DNA of 64,000 bases, from NCBI GenBank assembly GCA_026018925.1, contig JAKSZU010000007.1, positions 92,210,328 through 92,274,327 on the forward strand, read 5' to 3'. Positions within the stretch are counted from its first letter, which is position 1; each line of letters opens with the position of its first letter. Below the pieces are notes generated by a model, which searched no databases, had not been told where the DNA came from, and saw only the letters and a program-made list of their open reading frames with translations. This document shows positions 31,545 through 41,483 of this stretch, piece after piece. This stretch comes from Tupaia tana. Its lineage: Eukaryota > Chordata > Mammalia > Scandentia > Tupaiidae. The position numbers and the translations under genes were made by a program.

Positions 31545-31740
31545 CCTATCCCACATCCCAGCTGTACCACTTACCAGTTATGCACCTTTGGGCTTTCGAG
31601 TCTCAGCACCTCAGTTTCTCAACCTGTAAAATGGGAAGAATAACAGTACCTATCTCACACGGTGGCTGTGAGAATTCAATGAAATAATATGAAATACCTT
31701 CTTTGAGAGCTCAGCACCTCATTCATGTCAGGATAGAGTG
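31545..31740 (+). repeat. MIR, well preserved
   Basis: agctgtaccacttaccagtt, acctttgggctttcgagtctc, cctcagtttctcaacctgta, acagtacctatctcacacgg, gagaattcaatgaaataat. Confidence 0.85.
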
Positions 31741-32002
31741 GTTGCTGCTACTGTGTCAATATATGATTCTAGTAGGTCTTCCCAGATGCTGGCCTCTGGG
31801 ATGAAGGTAGGGCAAAATCATGTTTTTGCCTTCAAGAAGCTTTGTTAGGCAAAGGATTGAGGTAGGTTTGCATGGCTAGGCAAGAAAAGGTGTCTAGCAG
31901 CTAGTGTTAAATGAAAAAGTAAGTTGCCGAATTACAGGTGTAGTTGGACCCATGGTTATAATTTATAATATATGCTTAGTATAGGCATAGGAAACCATAA
32001 CA

Positions 32003-32185
32003 GCCTCGGCACAGCAGTAGCACGATGCTCTGCAATGCTGAGAGACACATGTAAGATCAGGGTTCAGCTCCCAGGTCGATTTGCACATGCTGAGTGAGCA
32101 CGTGTGTGCCCATGAGCCCAAGAGCACACGCTCTCCAACGAGCTCACGCTCTGTGTAACAAAAATCTCTCTTCAAAAAAAACCCC
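32003..32185 (+). mobile_element. SINE-C-headed copy
   Basis: ctcggcacagcagtagcacg head, then agatcagggttcagctccc, with an A-like 3' end gctctgtgtaacaaaaatctctc. Possibly a C/A chimera. Confidence 0.6.
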
Positions 32186-32448
32186 TAATTTTATTTATTA
32201 TTATTTATTTTTTAAATTTGCTCAATGCACAACTATTTTCTCCTGCTGTTGGAAATTGGAGCTCCTGATTCTTGGGCCTTCGGACTCCAGCATCCCGCTC
32301 TCTCCCTCCTTATGACTCTCAGCAACACTGGCCTCCTGGTTCTCTAGCTTGTGGATGAAGATTGTGGAGTTCCGAGGACTTGCACTGTGGTTGGACATGT
32401 GGGAGTCCAGTGCCTTAACCACCATGCTACCTGCTGCCTCCCCTCCAA
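32186..32448 (-). mobile_element. SINE-B interrupted by an L1 3' fragment
   Basis: The tail at 32186-32222 (ttttatttattattatttatt) and the head at 32375-32445 (acttgcactgtggttggac ... ccatgctacctgctgcc) flank a non-SINE piece. The SINE's own pyrimidine/GA region is missing. Confidence 0.65.
32223..32374 (+). mobile_element. L1 3'-end fragment
   Basis: attcttgggccttcggactcc, ctcagcaacactggcctcc, ggttctctagcttg, gaagattgtggagttcc. The same sequence occurs in reverse at about 33990-34145. Confidence 0.6.
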
Positions 32449-32669
32449 AAAATTTCTAATACAGTAACTATAAAGAGCAAAATAGAGGATTTCCACCTTT
32501 TTTTCTTTTCGCTTTGCTTTTCTGTGTATGTCAATAGTGGAAATTTTCATAAAAGATTTTACTAAATGCTAACAGGGAAGAAAGTGAATGAGAGCACAGG
32601 TACACGGCATCTCAACAATGGGCCCCTGCACCAGCTGTGTATATTACCCCATGAGGTTCCGCAAATCCG

Positions 32670-33130
32670 GGGCAGGCTCAGAGGCCTAGGTGAAGGGAGC
32701 CAGGCCCCACGTGGCCAACTCTAGTTCGAATCCTGCCTTGGTGGCTTAAAAAACATGCTGGGGGGACCAGCAGTTAGCGTAATGGCTATGTCGCTGGACT
32801 CCCATGTAGTCGACCGCGGTTCGAGTCCCGGACCCGGCAGCTTAAACTCACGCCGGGTGCGTGTGTGTGCGTGCCCAAGATCCCGAGAGGAGAATGGAGG
32901 AGAAGGGATTGCGGCGTGGCCATCCCCCCTGGGGGGTGATTTCCTGCTTTCTATCTCTCTGTCTCTCTCTGTCTGTCTGGCGAGCGCACGCGCCCTATAG
33001 CAAAAACCTCTCCAAAAAAAGAAAAAAAAAAAAAAAAAAAAAAACATGCTGGGCATATGTGTGCTTGTGCCCCAAATCCTGACAGAATGGAGAAATGGAA
33101 GAGAAGGGATTGCAGCTTTGGGGGATGCTT

Positions 33131-33162
<32 letters not shown>

Positions 33163-33190
33163 GGAGTGTACACACTCTCTGAAAAAAATT
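32670..33190 (+). mobile_element. A-like SINE, split by a young SINE-A
   Basis: The head part (ccccacgtggccaactctagttcg) precedes 32748. The body resumes at 33039 (ctgggcatatgtgtgcttg ... CT-tract ... gtgtacacactctctg). Confidence 0.8.
32762..33038 (+). mobile_element. SINE-A (A1) young copy
   Basis: Nearly identical to 6081 and 16677; canonical A and B boxes. TSD aaaaaacatgctgg at 32748-32761 and 33039-33052. Confidence 0.95.
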
Positions 33191-33358
33191 ATTAAGTAAT
33201 AAATAAATAAAATAACTTCAACAGATCTCATCTCATTTTTCATGGAGTTTGAGGGAAAGCCACTACTTCCCAGACAAGTCTCACCTCCTCTACCAACCTC
33301 AGATCTTGACTACACTGTAATTTCAATGTTACAAGCCAAACATACGACTTCTAACAGA

Positions 33359-33567
33359 GGGGCCACAGAGAGTGTGGTGGTTAAGGCACTGGACTCCTAC
33401 ATGGCCAACCGTGGTCCAAGTCTCAGACCTGGTAGCTTGCTTTCTAACTTTCCCACTCTCTCTCTCATGCTGTCGCTCTCTGGTCAAATGAAAAATAAAT
33501 AAAGTTAAATAAAATAATTCTTTTAAAAAATAAATAACAATAATGGATAAAATTAAATAATTCTTTT
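33359..33567 (+). mobile_element. SINE-B copy (outer)
   Basis: Complete, with aataaataaagttaaataaaa and aattcttttaaaaa. A perfect 13-bp TSD gacttctaacaga at 33346-33358 and 33773-33785 brackets both this copy and the inverted one behind it. Confidence 0.9.
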
Positions 33568-33730
33568 TAAATTTTTATCTGCTTATTATTATATTTTAAT
33601 TTGACCAGAGAGAGTCAGAGACAGAGAGAGAGGGAAAGTGAAAAAGCAAGCTGCCAGGCCCAGGACTTGAACCTTAGTTAGCTGTGTGTGAGTCCAACAC
33701 CTTAGCGATCACACCACCTGCTGGCTCCAA
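33568..33730 (-). mobile_element. SINE-B copy in the tail of the previous one
   Basis: atatttttaatttgaccagag-like tail side, GA-tract, gccaggcccaggacttgaacc, caccacctgctggctcc. Tail-to-tail inverted with the outer copy. Confidence 0.88.
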
Positions 33731-33856
33731 AATAAAATACTTCTAAAAAAGAGAAAGAAAAAAAAAAAAAAAGACTTCTAACAGAACTCCCAGGAACTGT
33801 AGCAAGGCCAATAGAAGAGACTTTTAAACAGAAAGGATTTTTTTTTCTCCCTGTCT

Positions 33857-33919
33857 GTATTAGTCAGGGTTATTCAGAGAAATAGAATCAATAGGGAGAG
33901 GGAGGCTTGAGGAGGGAAT

Positions 33920-33951
<32 letters not shown>

Positions 33952-34385
33952 TATGAGAAACGGATCACACAATTATGGAGGCAGAGAAATTCCACAATCT
34001 TCATTTTGCAAGCTAGAGAACTAGGAAAGCCAGTGTTGCTGAGGGTTGTAAAGAGGGAGAAAATGCGATGCTGGTATGAGTCCTGGAGTCTGAAGGCCCA
34101 AGAATTAGAGGCTCCAACTTCCGAGGGCAGGAGAACATAGATGTCCCAGCTCAAGAAGAGATGGCAAATTCTCCCTCTCTGTTTCTTCATTTTATCAAGC
34201 TCTCAATGGACTGAATGGTGCCCACCCATGTGGAGTGGAAGGCACATCTTCTCGTCTCAATCTACCAGCTAAAACACTCATCTCTTCTGTAAATGCCCTC
34301 ACAGACGCAACCGTAAGTAATGTTTCACCAGCTCTCTGGGCATCGTTTGGCCCAGTCAAACTGACACATAAAATTAACTGTCACA
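33857..34385 (-). mobile_element. L1 3' terminal fragment (old)
   Basis: gtattagtcagggttattcag, aattatggaggcagagaaatt, ctgaatggtgcccacccatg, tggcccagtcaaactgacac, ataaaattaactgtcacac. This is the widespread mammalian L1M-type terminus, read in reverse. No ORF. Confidence 0.65.
33920..33951 (+). repeat. (CA)n microsatellite
   Basis: About 16 pure CA units, sitting where the L1 terminus usually has a simple repeat. Confidence 0.97.
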
Positions 34386-34389
34386 CTGA

Positions 34390-34825
34390 GCTATGCCCCT
34401 TCTTCACCCCTCAAAGGATAACAATATGTCAGCATCTTGTGTTTACAGTGTCTAAACTTGCACTTTCGTGTTCCTCATTACATCTTTCTGCAATTTAAGT
34501 CTTTTACAAGGAGCACATACTACTTTGTCATCAGAATAAAAGGCAATAAAGACATACATAAAAGCAAATTTAACAAAGCTAGCATTGGCGCACTTTTGTT
34601 GGTTTGCAAACAAATTATAACATAATATGATTGAAGCCAGTAGCAAAGTCTCATAAGAATCATAGAAAGTGAGAGTGGGAAGAGATAAAGTGGCCCTCAC
34701 TTTTTCCTGCCAACCCCCACATGGCATGATTTGTTCCCTCACATTGCAGGGCACCCGTCGCTGGGTGCATTTCATTGGTTCATTCCACAAACATTTGTGG
34801 ATTCTTTTGTAAGCATCCAGCTGGC
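34390..34825. other. Unrecognised sequence
   Basis: No repeat family or gene seen. Confidence 0.45.
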
Positions 34826-34829
34826 TACT

Positions 34830-34960
34830 TTACAGATAGTGCATCATGTAGGTGATGGAAGTCATCATTGCCACTTGCAGATTAGGAGACAAGGCTCAGA
34901 GAGGTAAAGTAACTTGTCACACAGTGATTGGGGTCTGAACCAAGGCACGGCACAATCAGA
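34830..34960 (-). repeat. MIR
   Basis: gattaggagacaaggctcag, agaggtaaagtaacttgtcac, acagtgattggggtctgaacc: reverse MIR. Confidence 0.75.
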
Positions 34961-35289
34961 GCCCAAGTCCTGGAGGAAGTGGGCTGTAACCTGAAGCAAA
35001 TGAGCTGTGCACTCAAGCAGCCATTGTTGACTGGGTGGTCTTGGGCAAGTCACTGAACTCTTAGCAGACGTTTCCCCACCTCTGAAGGATATGAATGGAA
35101 TGTCTTTATCAGATATATCATGCAAATTAAGTACTTTGAGAGTCGTAACTCATAAAACCAAGGAAAGTCTTGTATCAGCTCTTTAGGGACAGAGTCTGAC
35201 TCATCTTTGGAACTCTTGGTGCTTTTTCCATTTGTGTATGCCACCCATTAGCAGAGCTAGAAGAGTCTTCCTTAAATAAACTCACCATA

Positions 35290-35600
35290 TTTCCCCCACT
35301 GGCCTGGGACCTCCTTGAGAATAGGCATGATGCTTCTTCCTTTCTGATCCCTTTTTGCCCCTGTGCAGTGTCAAGCACGCATCCCTCCATTCCTTCACTT
35401 GTTATTTATTTCCTAACAGATGACCGGGCACTAACGTGCCAGGCACTACACAGACTATACACAGCAAAGGTCCCTGCCTTCCGGGACCTGCAGACTGGTG
35501 GGGTGGAGACACACACACAATTACTTAGTAATAACTGTATTAAGATCAGGCCAGGTGCTATGAGGGATTGGGGGGGTATTGACTGGGGACTTAGTTGAGT
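35290..35600 (+). repeat. L2 end plus another ancient repeat
   Basis: ctgggacctccttgagaatag and gcccctgtgcagtgtcaagc fit an L2 terminus. From 35385, cgtgccaggcactacacag and caaaggtccctgccttccgg fit another ancient mammalian repeat that I cannot name. Confidence 0.4.
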
Positions 35601-35644
35601 CCAGGAGACAAGGATGCATCCTAGAGGATTTGGTCTGGCAGCTC

Positions 35645-35750
35645 AAAGAAGTTCAGAAACATGGGCAAGATCACACAGCTGGAAGGGGAAAAACAGATTT
35701 TTAACCCAGCGATACCTGACCCCAAAGCCCACGCTCTACTAGAAAACACT
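35645..35750 (-). repeat. MIR fragment
   Basis: aagatcacacagctggaagg, ttttaacccagcgatacctg, ccaaagcccacgctctact. Confidence 0.6.
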
Positions 35751-36269
35751 GCATTTTATCTCCTTCGTCTCATTCTTCCTTGACCCAAATTGGTGAGAAG
35801 GGAACAAGGTCTTGTCTAATTTTAGATGCTCTAAAGCAACGTGTTCCGCCAGCTTTGGGGGCAATCACGGATTTCTTTGAGAATCTGGTGAAATCCATAA
35901 AACCTCTTTCCAGAAATTCACACCTACAGACACCTATGAAATCTTGCCTACAATTTCAGGTAGTTCATAGACATCCTGAAGCCCAGGTTCAGAACTCATA
36001 TCACAGGAGAACTTTGGACCTTACAGCCAGATTCTCAGAACCTCAGAAAGAGATACTAAGGCTGCATAAGAACCTCAAATCCCTGGAGAAAGCCCAGAAC
36101 CCTATAGAAAGATTCTCCAGATTCAGTGTGGAGGTCCCAAGTCGCTAGTAGGGCCCTGACAGATATTCTCAAGGTGCCACAGGCCGCAGAGGAACTTCAC
36201 GCCTCATGGAGCTGGAGTCCTCATTTAGGGTTTGGAGAACTAATCCTTTCTGGGTCACCCATACCTTCC

Positions 36270-37110
36270 GAGCTCTGAAGAAAAATGGCAGCACGCAGTT
36301 TTGAGGGGTTCACAGGCCTCTTTGGAAGGCCATCAGCAACCCCCAGACTCAGATCTCCTGATCTTGAGATGCCTCGAGAACCTGAACGCCCCTCCCTCCC
36401 TCCAACCTCCCAAGAACCTGGGCCAGAACCACAGACTCGAGGCGCAAACTTTAGAGTCACCCCGACCGTGAGTCGCATCCCCACCCTGCAGCGGTGACCT
36501 TGGACCACTCACCTACAAACCCTCAGGCCTCGGCGTCTCACCTCTGGAAAGACGGGGGCCGCCGCCCCTCCCTCCCCAGCCCAGCCCCGCGGCGTGGGCT
36601 CCGCGCGGTGCGGGGCGTCGTGATGGCGCGGGAGGACTCAGCCCCTGTCCCCCGCCGCGCCGGGACTCGGGCTGCGGCGCTTCCTGAAATTCTAATGGGC
36701 CGACTGCGGCGGAGCGCGGGGGCGGGGCGGGGCGGCGCGTTTGCCGCAGTGACAGCTCCGCGCCCGGCCGGGGAAGCCGGCGCGCTCCCGGCCTCTCCCA
36801 CCCACCAGCCAGGGCGTTCCCGCCGGCCGGCTTCCTGCAGCCCAGGCCGGGGAGGAGGGGAGGCGCGGAGGGGCCCTGGGCCTGGCAGGCCTGGTTCCTG
36901 GCTTTCTCTCGGCGTTTCCTGAGCAGCACCGGCCGGGGGATGGGACCCTGCGCAAACCTTCCCGGGAGCGCAGCCAGCAAGTCGCGTCCCGGCCGGGGCA
37001 GGTTCCTCTGCGCCCGGAGGGTGACGATCGCCGTCCCTAATCTCTCCGTCCCTGCGGCCGCGCGCGACGTGACCCACTCCCCAAACGGCAGGCTCCACGA
37101 CACAGCGCTG
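36270..37110 (-). promoter_or_regulatory. LUZP1: CpG island 2, candidate alternative LUZP1 promoter
   Basis: CpG-rich block with overlapping GC boxes (gggggcggggcggggcgg, 36719-36736) and a NotI-type gcggccgc at 37054-37061. On the minus strand, two strong donors follow the GC boxes by about 180-210 bases. It is about 9 kb upstream of island 1 and 18 kb from the HTR1D stop codon. Sharing strand and direction with island 1 suggests two first exons of one gene. The LUZP1 name is inferred from human gene order. Confidence 0.5.
36513..36680 (-). other. LUZP1: Candidate first exon with two donors
   Basis: Minus strand: tttccagag|gtgaga (last exon base 36542) and gtttgtag|gtgagtgg (last exon base 36513), the second a perfect AG|GTGAGT. 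The two sites would give exons differing by 29 bases. The start near 36680 is inferred from the GC-box position (36719-36736). Confidence 0.45.
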
Positions 37111-37154
37111 TCCCGGCCGTGATGTAAGTTGATTAACTCCATCCTTCCAATGGG

Positions 37155-37362
37155 AAAACTGGACGCGTGTGCTCGCCTGAGAGACACAGAGGGGGAAAGT
37201 GAGGCGCCCGCGCCTCAGTCCTCTCCTCCATGCTCCTTTGGGATCTTGGGTGTGCACTCCCAGGTACCCGGCGTGGTTTTCAAGCCATGGGGTTCCGGAC
37301 TCCAACCACTGTGGCTATGTGGGGGTCCAGCGCCTTAACCACCACTCCGCCTGCTGACCTTT
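37155..37362 (-). mobile_element. A-like SINE at the island edge
   Basis: gacgcgtgtgctcgcctgag, gggatcttgggtgtgcactc, ggcgtggttttcaagccatg, ccaccactccgcctgctgacc. Unusually GC-rich for its age. Confidence 0.8.
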
Positions 37363-37379
37363 TAAAAAGGAAATGACGG

Positions 37380-37617
37380 AGACCAGCAGTTGGCGTAATG
37401 GTTATGTCGCTGGACTCCCACGTAGCGGACCGTGGTTCAAGTCCCAGACCCGGTGGCTTAAACTCACACAGGGCACGTGTGCGTGCGTGCCTAAGATCCC
37501 CAGAGGAGAATGGAGGAGAAGGGACTGCGGTGTGGCCATCCCCCCTGGGGGGTGATTCTCTGTCTCTCTCTTTCTGGCGAGCACATGCGCCATGTAGCAA
37601 AAACCTCTCCAAAAAAA
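37380..37617 (+). mobile_element. SINE-A copy
   Basis: gagaccagcagttggcgtaatg, ggttcaagtcc, cccctggggggtgat, with a shortened pyrimidine tract, then catgtagcaaaaacctctcc plus A-run. Confidence 0.92.
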
Positions 37618-37684
37618 TACAATAAAATAGAAATAAAATAACTTATCCAAAGTCTTCAAAAAAGATATTACTAGTCATAAAATA

Positions 37685-37920
37685 ACGTGCTCACTGCATA
37701 TTACTACATACCATGTACTGAACTCCAAATCCTGTAAGTATATTTTGTCATTGAGTCCTCATAATCTATGAAGAGACCTATTATCCCTATTTTTTTAAGC
37801 ATTCATTTATTTATCTTTCTTTTTTTCAAGCTGCCACGTCCAAGACTCGAACCATAGTCACCCATGTGGAAATCCAATGCCTTAACCATACCACCTGCTG
37901 GCCCCTATCCTTATGTTCTT
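37685..37920 (-). repeat. MIR, split by a SINE-B
   Basis: actacataccatgtactgaa, ttgagtcctcataatctatg and acctattatccctattttt precede the SINE; cctatccttatg follows it. Confidence 0.5.
37795..37905 (-). mobile_element. Internally deleted SINE-B
   Basis: A short tail (attcatttatttatctttc) joins directly to the head (caagctgccacgtccaagac ... taccacctgctggcccc). The GA/pyrimidine tract is absent. Confidence 0.78.
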
Positions 37921-38089
37921 AGGTTCTTTCTTCCATGAGCAAAAGAGGAGAGTGAGCGAAAGCAAGAGAGAGCAAGGCAGTGACAGAGCCCTAGTCAGCC
38001 TGGGTTCCACTCAGTCCCTTACCTGAGGGGGGCACGCCCTGACTCACTTCTATTCCACTTATACAGTGACATTTCAGGGTCTTTTCCAA

Positions 38090-38272
38090 ATAATAATTTG
38101 TTTATTTAATTCTATTTGTTATTATAATAATTATTACTATTATAATTTGACCAGAGAGAGAGAATGAGAAAGGGAAAAGCAAGAAAGCAAGCCACCAGGT
38201 CTGGGACTCGAACCATGATCGGCCATTGTGGGAATCCAGCGCCCTTAACCGCCACGCCGGCTGTTGGCCCCA
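38090..38272 (-). mobile_element. SINE-B copy
   Basis: AT-rich tail, tataatttgaccagagagag, accaggtctgggactcgaacc, ccacgccggctgttggcccc. Confidence 0.88.
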
Positions 38273-38620
38273 GCTTCAGGATTCTTTATCATAGCAGTCT
38301 CCGTAGCTAGTGCAGGACTCACCTGCGTTCACCACTACCTTTTCCACTGCGGGAGCACAGGGACAGTCACACAGAAGGTACTCAAAGACCTCCACCAGCA
38401 CAGACGTCCAGCAGGCTCTCCCTCACTGCCCAGCACGTCCGCCTGTTCTGAAAAGGGTTTTAAGGGGGTTTCCATTGAAGCCTCAAGGCCATTTGATTGC
38501 TTATTAAAGAGCAAGACTCAAGGAGTAATGAACGCCAGTGGGAAAAGAGGGAAGAAAGATGTAAAATTAACTAATTGCGGCACAAATGTTAGGTTGCGTT
38601 TTTAAAGATAGCAACTGTGA

Positions 38621-38711
38621 GGGGCCAGCGGGTGGCATGGTGGTTAAGGGTGCTGGACTCCCACATGGCCCACTGCAGTTCGAGTCCCAGACCTGGTGAC
38701 TTCCTTTCTCA

Positions 38712-38752
<41 letters not shown>

Positions 38753-38891
38753 TCTGGTCAAATTAAAATAAATAAATAAAATAAATAAATAGGGACCAGG
38801 AGGTGGCCTGGTGGTTAAGGCACTGGATAGTCCCACATGGCCAACCACAGTTAAGTCCTGGACCTGGTAGCTTGTTTCTCACTCTCTCCTC

Positions 38892-38922
<31 letters not shown>

Positions 38923-39018
38923 CTGTCTGTCTGTCTGGTCAAATTAAAATAAATGAATGAATAAATAAAATTAAATAATTCTAAAAAAAGAACATTAATT
39001 AATTAATTCTATAAAAAT
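38621..39018 (+). mobile_element. Two SINE-B copies inside one TSD
   Basis: Two complete units, 38621-38791 and 38792-39018, in direct order. The second has (GT)n/(CTGT)n in its tract. A perfect 14-bp TSD gatagcaactgtga brackets the pair at 38607-38620 and 39019-39032, with none seen at the inner junction. Confidence 0.92.
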
Positions 39019-39160
39019 GATAGCAACTGTGATAGAGCAAAGACCATGGTTCTGAGTTTCCTGGCAATCAAAGCAAGTAGGGAAACAGGATGAACAACAA
39101 GTTGTTTGGGAAGTAGTGAACAAGTGATTAAGTGCACAGACTTTGGAGTCTGATTATGTG

Positions 39161-39433
39161 GTTTTTTGTTTGTTTGTTTTGTTTTTTTGAGAGGTTTTTG
39201 CTATAGGGCATGTATGTTCACCAGAAAGAGAGAGACAAAGAGACAGAAAGTGAGAAATCATCCCCCGGGGGGATGGCCATGCCACAATCCCTTCTCCTCC
39301 ATTCTCCTCTCCGGATCTTGGGCACGCACGCACAAGTGCCTGGTGTGAGTTTAAGCCACCAGGTCCGGGACTCAAACCATGGTCAACTATGTGGGAGTCC
39401 AGCAACATAGCCATTACACCAACTGCTGGTCCC
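39161..39433 (-). mobile_element. SINE-A copy
   Basis: (TTTG)n/T tail, gagaggtttttgctatagggc, head ending ccaactgctggtccc. A gattatgt word borders both sides. Confidence 0.9.
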
Positions 39434-39446
39434 AGATTATGTTTTT

Positions 39447-39621
39447 TTTTTTAAAGAATTATTTATTAAGTTCCATTTGTTATGATTATTTTTTAATTTG
39501 ACCAGAGAGAGACAGAGAGAGAAAGGGAAAATGAGAAAGCAAGCCGGCAGGTCCAGGACTCGAACTACAGTTGGCATGTGGGAATCCAGCACCTTTAGCC
39601 ATCATGCTACCTGCTGGCTCC
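39447..39621 (-). mobile_element. SINE-B copy
   Basis: Tail with aagaattatttattaag, ttttaatttgaccagagaga, head ending tgctacctgctggctcc. TSD agattatgttttt/agactatgttatt at 39434-39446 and 39622-39634. Confidence 0.9.
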
Positions 39622-39712
39622 CAGACTATGTTATTTGAAACCCCAACTCTATCACTTAATAGTCATGAGACCTTAAGCAATTATTTAACATTTCTTTTTT
39701 AAAAAAATAAAT

Positions 39713-39952
39713 GGGACCAGCAGTTGGCGTAATGGCTATGTCGCTGGACTCCCACGTAGTAGACTGTGGTTCGCGTCCCGGACCCGGTGGCTTAAACTCA
39801 TGCCAGGTGTGTGTGCGTGCGTGCGTGCCCAAGATCCCGAGAGGAGAATGGAGGAGAAGGGATTGTGGCGTGGCCATCCCCCCTGGGGGGTGATCTCTTG
39901 CTTTCTGTCTCTCTGTCTCTCTCTGTCTGTCTGATGAGTGCACACGCCCTAT

Positions 39953-39986
<34 letters not shown>
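39713..39986 (+). mobile_element. SINE-A (A2-like B box) with 31-base A tail
   Basis: ggttcgcgtcc but cttaaactc, so it carries only one of the two A2 marks. A pure A-run ends at about 39986. Confidence 0.92.
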
Positions 39987-39989
<3 letters not shown>

Positions 39990-40007
39990 CGCTGGGGGAA
40001 TAAAAGT

Positions 40008-40172
40008 AGAATTATTTTATTTATTTATGTATTTATTTTCATTTGACCAGAAAGGGACTGAGTGAGAGACAGAGAGAGGGAAAGTGAAAGCAAGCCACCA
40101 GGTCTGGAACCTGAACCGCAGTCGGCCATGTGGGAGTCCAGGGCCTTAACCACCACGCCACTTGCCAGCCCC
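40008..40172 (-). mobile_element. SINE-B copy
   Basis: ttatttatttatgtatttat tail, catttgaccagaaaggg, caccacgccacttgccagccc. Confidence 0.88.
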
Positions 40173-40174
40173 TA

Positions 40175-40320
40175 CTTTTTCTATGCTTCTGTTTCTTTAC
40201 CTGAAAAATGAGGGTAATATAATAGTAAAACCCTTCTCTTAGGGTCGTTGGAGAAATTAAATACATCAAGGCATAGTCAGTTTCTATAATGGGCCTGTTG
40301 TGTGGTAAACTGTGTAGAAG
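40175..40320 (+). repeat. MIR
   Basis: ttctgtttctttacctgaaa, aatgagggtaatataatag, ttggagaaattaaatacatc. Confidence 0.65.
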
Positions 40321-40380
40321 AATTAACTGTTACTCTAATATGATCGGAGGAATCAGGCCAGTGATTTAGGAGAGACAAAT

Positions 40381-40551
40381 TTTTGTTTATTTTGTTTTTT
40401 TGTTTTGTTTTGCCATAGGGTGTATGCACTCACAGGAGAGAGACAGAGAGGGAAAGTGAGACATCGCTCCCCATGGGGAATGGCCACACCACAATCCCTT
40501 CTCCATTCTCCTCTCAGGATTTTTGAGCCCACATGCACAAATGCCTAGCAT
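40381..40551 (-). mobile_element. Headless SINE-A (3' part)
   Basis: Tail and body (tgttttgccatagggtgtatg ... catgcacaaatgcctagcat). It is truncated where the next SINE-A begins. Confidence 0.8.
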
Positions 40552-40847
40552 AATTTTTTTTTTCTTTTTTCTTTCTTTCTTTTTTTTTTTTTTGGAGAGG
40601 TTTTTTCACTATAGGGCGCGTGCGCTCACCAGACAGACAGAGAGAGACAGAGAGATAGAAAGCGAGAAATCACCCCCCAGGGGGGATGGTCACGCCGCAA
40701 TCCCTTCTCCTCCATTCTCCTCTTGGGATCTTGGGCACGCACGCACACGCGCCCGGTGTGAGTTTTAAGCCACCGGGTCCAGGACGCGAACCGCGGTCGA
40801 CTACGTGGGAGTCCAGCGACATGGCCATTACGCTAACTGCTGGTCCC
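40552..40847 (-). mobile_element. SINE-A (A2) copy
   Basis: T-rich tail, ggagaggttttttcactatag, gagttttaagccaccgggtc, aggacgcgaaccgcgg (A2 marks), head ending gctaactgctggtccc. Confidence 0.93.
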
Positions 40848-41005
40848 TTTTTTCTTTATTTTTTTTTAAGAGAGATTTTTGCTAAAGGGCACATACACTC
40901 GCCAGAGAGACAGAGACAGAGAGAGAGAAAGTGAGAAATCACCCCCCCAGGTGGGATGGCCACACTGCAATCCCTTCTCCTCCATTCTCCTCTCGGGATT
41001 TTGGC

Positions 41006-41044
<39 letters not shown>

Positions 41045-41406
41045 GTGTAAGTTTCAAGACAGTGAATTCAGGGACCAGCAGTTAGCGTAATGGCTATGTC
41101 GCTGGACTCCCATGTAGTCGACTGGGGTTCGCATCCCGGACCCAGCAGCTTCAATTCACGCCGGGCACGTGTGCTTGCGTGCCCAAGATCCCAAGAGGAG
41201 AATGGAGGAGAAGGGATTGCGGCATGGCCATCCCCCCTGGGGGGTGATTTCTCACTTTCTATATCTCTGTCTTTCTGGCAAGCGCAAGCACCCTGTAGCA
41301 AAAAAAGAAAGAAACAAACAAAAAAAAAAGACAGTGGGTTCAGAACTGCAACTGTGGTCACTGTGTGGGAACCCAGCACCTTATCCACCCTGCCATCTCT
41401 GGCCCC
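40848..41406 (-). mobile_element. SINE-A, split by a forward SINE-A
   Basis: Tail and body to 41070 including a (CA)n expansion at 41005-41041. The head resumes at 41343 (gaactgcaactgtggtcac ... catctctggcccc). Confidence 0.85.
41071..41328 (+). mobile_element. SINE-A copy nested in a reverse SINE-A
   Basis: Complete; ggttcgcatcc B box. TSD agacagtgaattca/agacagtgggttca at 41057-41070 and 41329-41342. Confidence 0.92.
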
Positions 41407-41483
41407 GGAGAAACAAAGTTTTCTCACAGAACTCTCAGAGGAATAGATTATATAAGAGACCTTGACCAATACAATGGATGGTG

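Noticed and set aside
32721-33173. 150-codon frame, and many 60-140-codon frames with recurring peptides such as GWPRHNPFSSILLSGSWA
   Set aside because: Translations of SINE-A copies in various frames; the recurrence reflects repeat copies, not genes.
36513-37305. Overlapping 224- and 255-codon open frames on the minus strand in CpG island 2
   Set aside because: GC-driven shadows running into a SINE-derived segment; no protein family features.
40381-41406. A third type of headless inverted SINE
   Set aside because: Here the missing head is explained by truncation and by a nested, TSD-flanked forward copy, so it does not belong with the double-tailed class.
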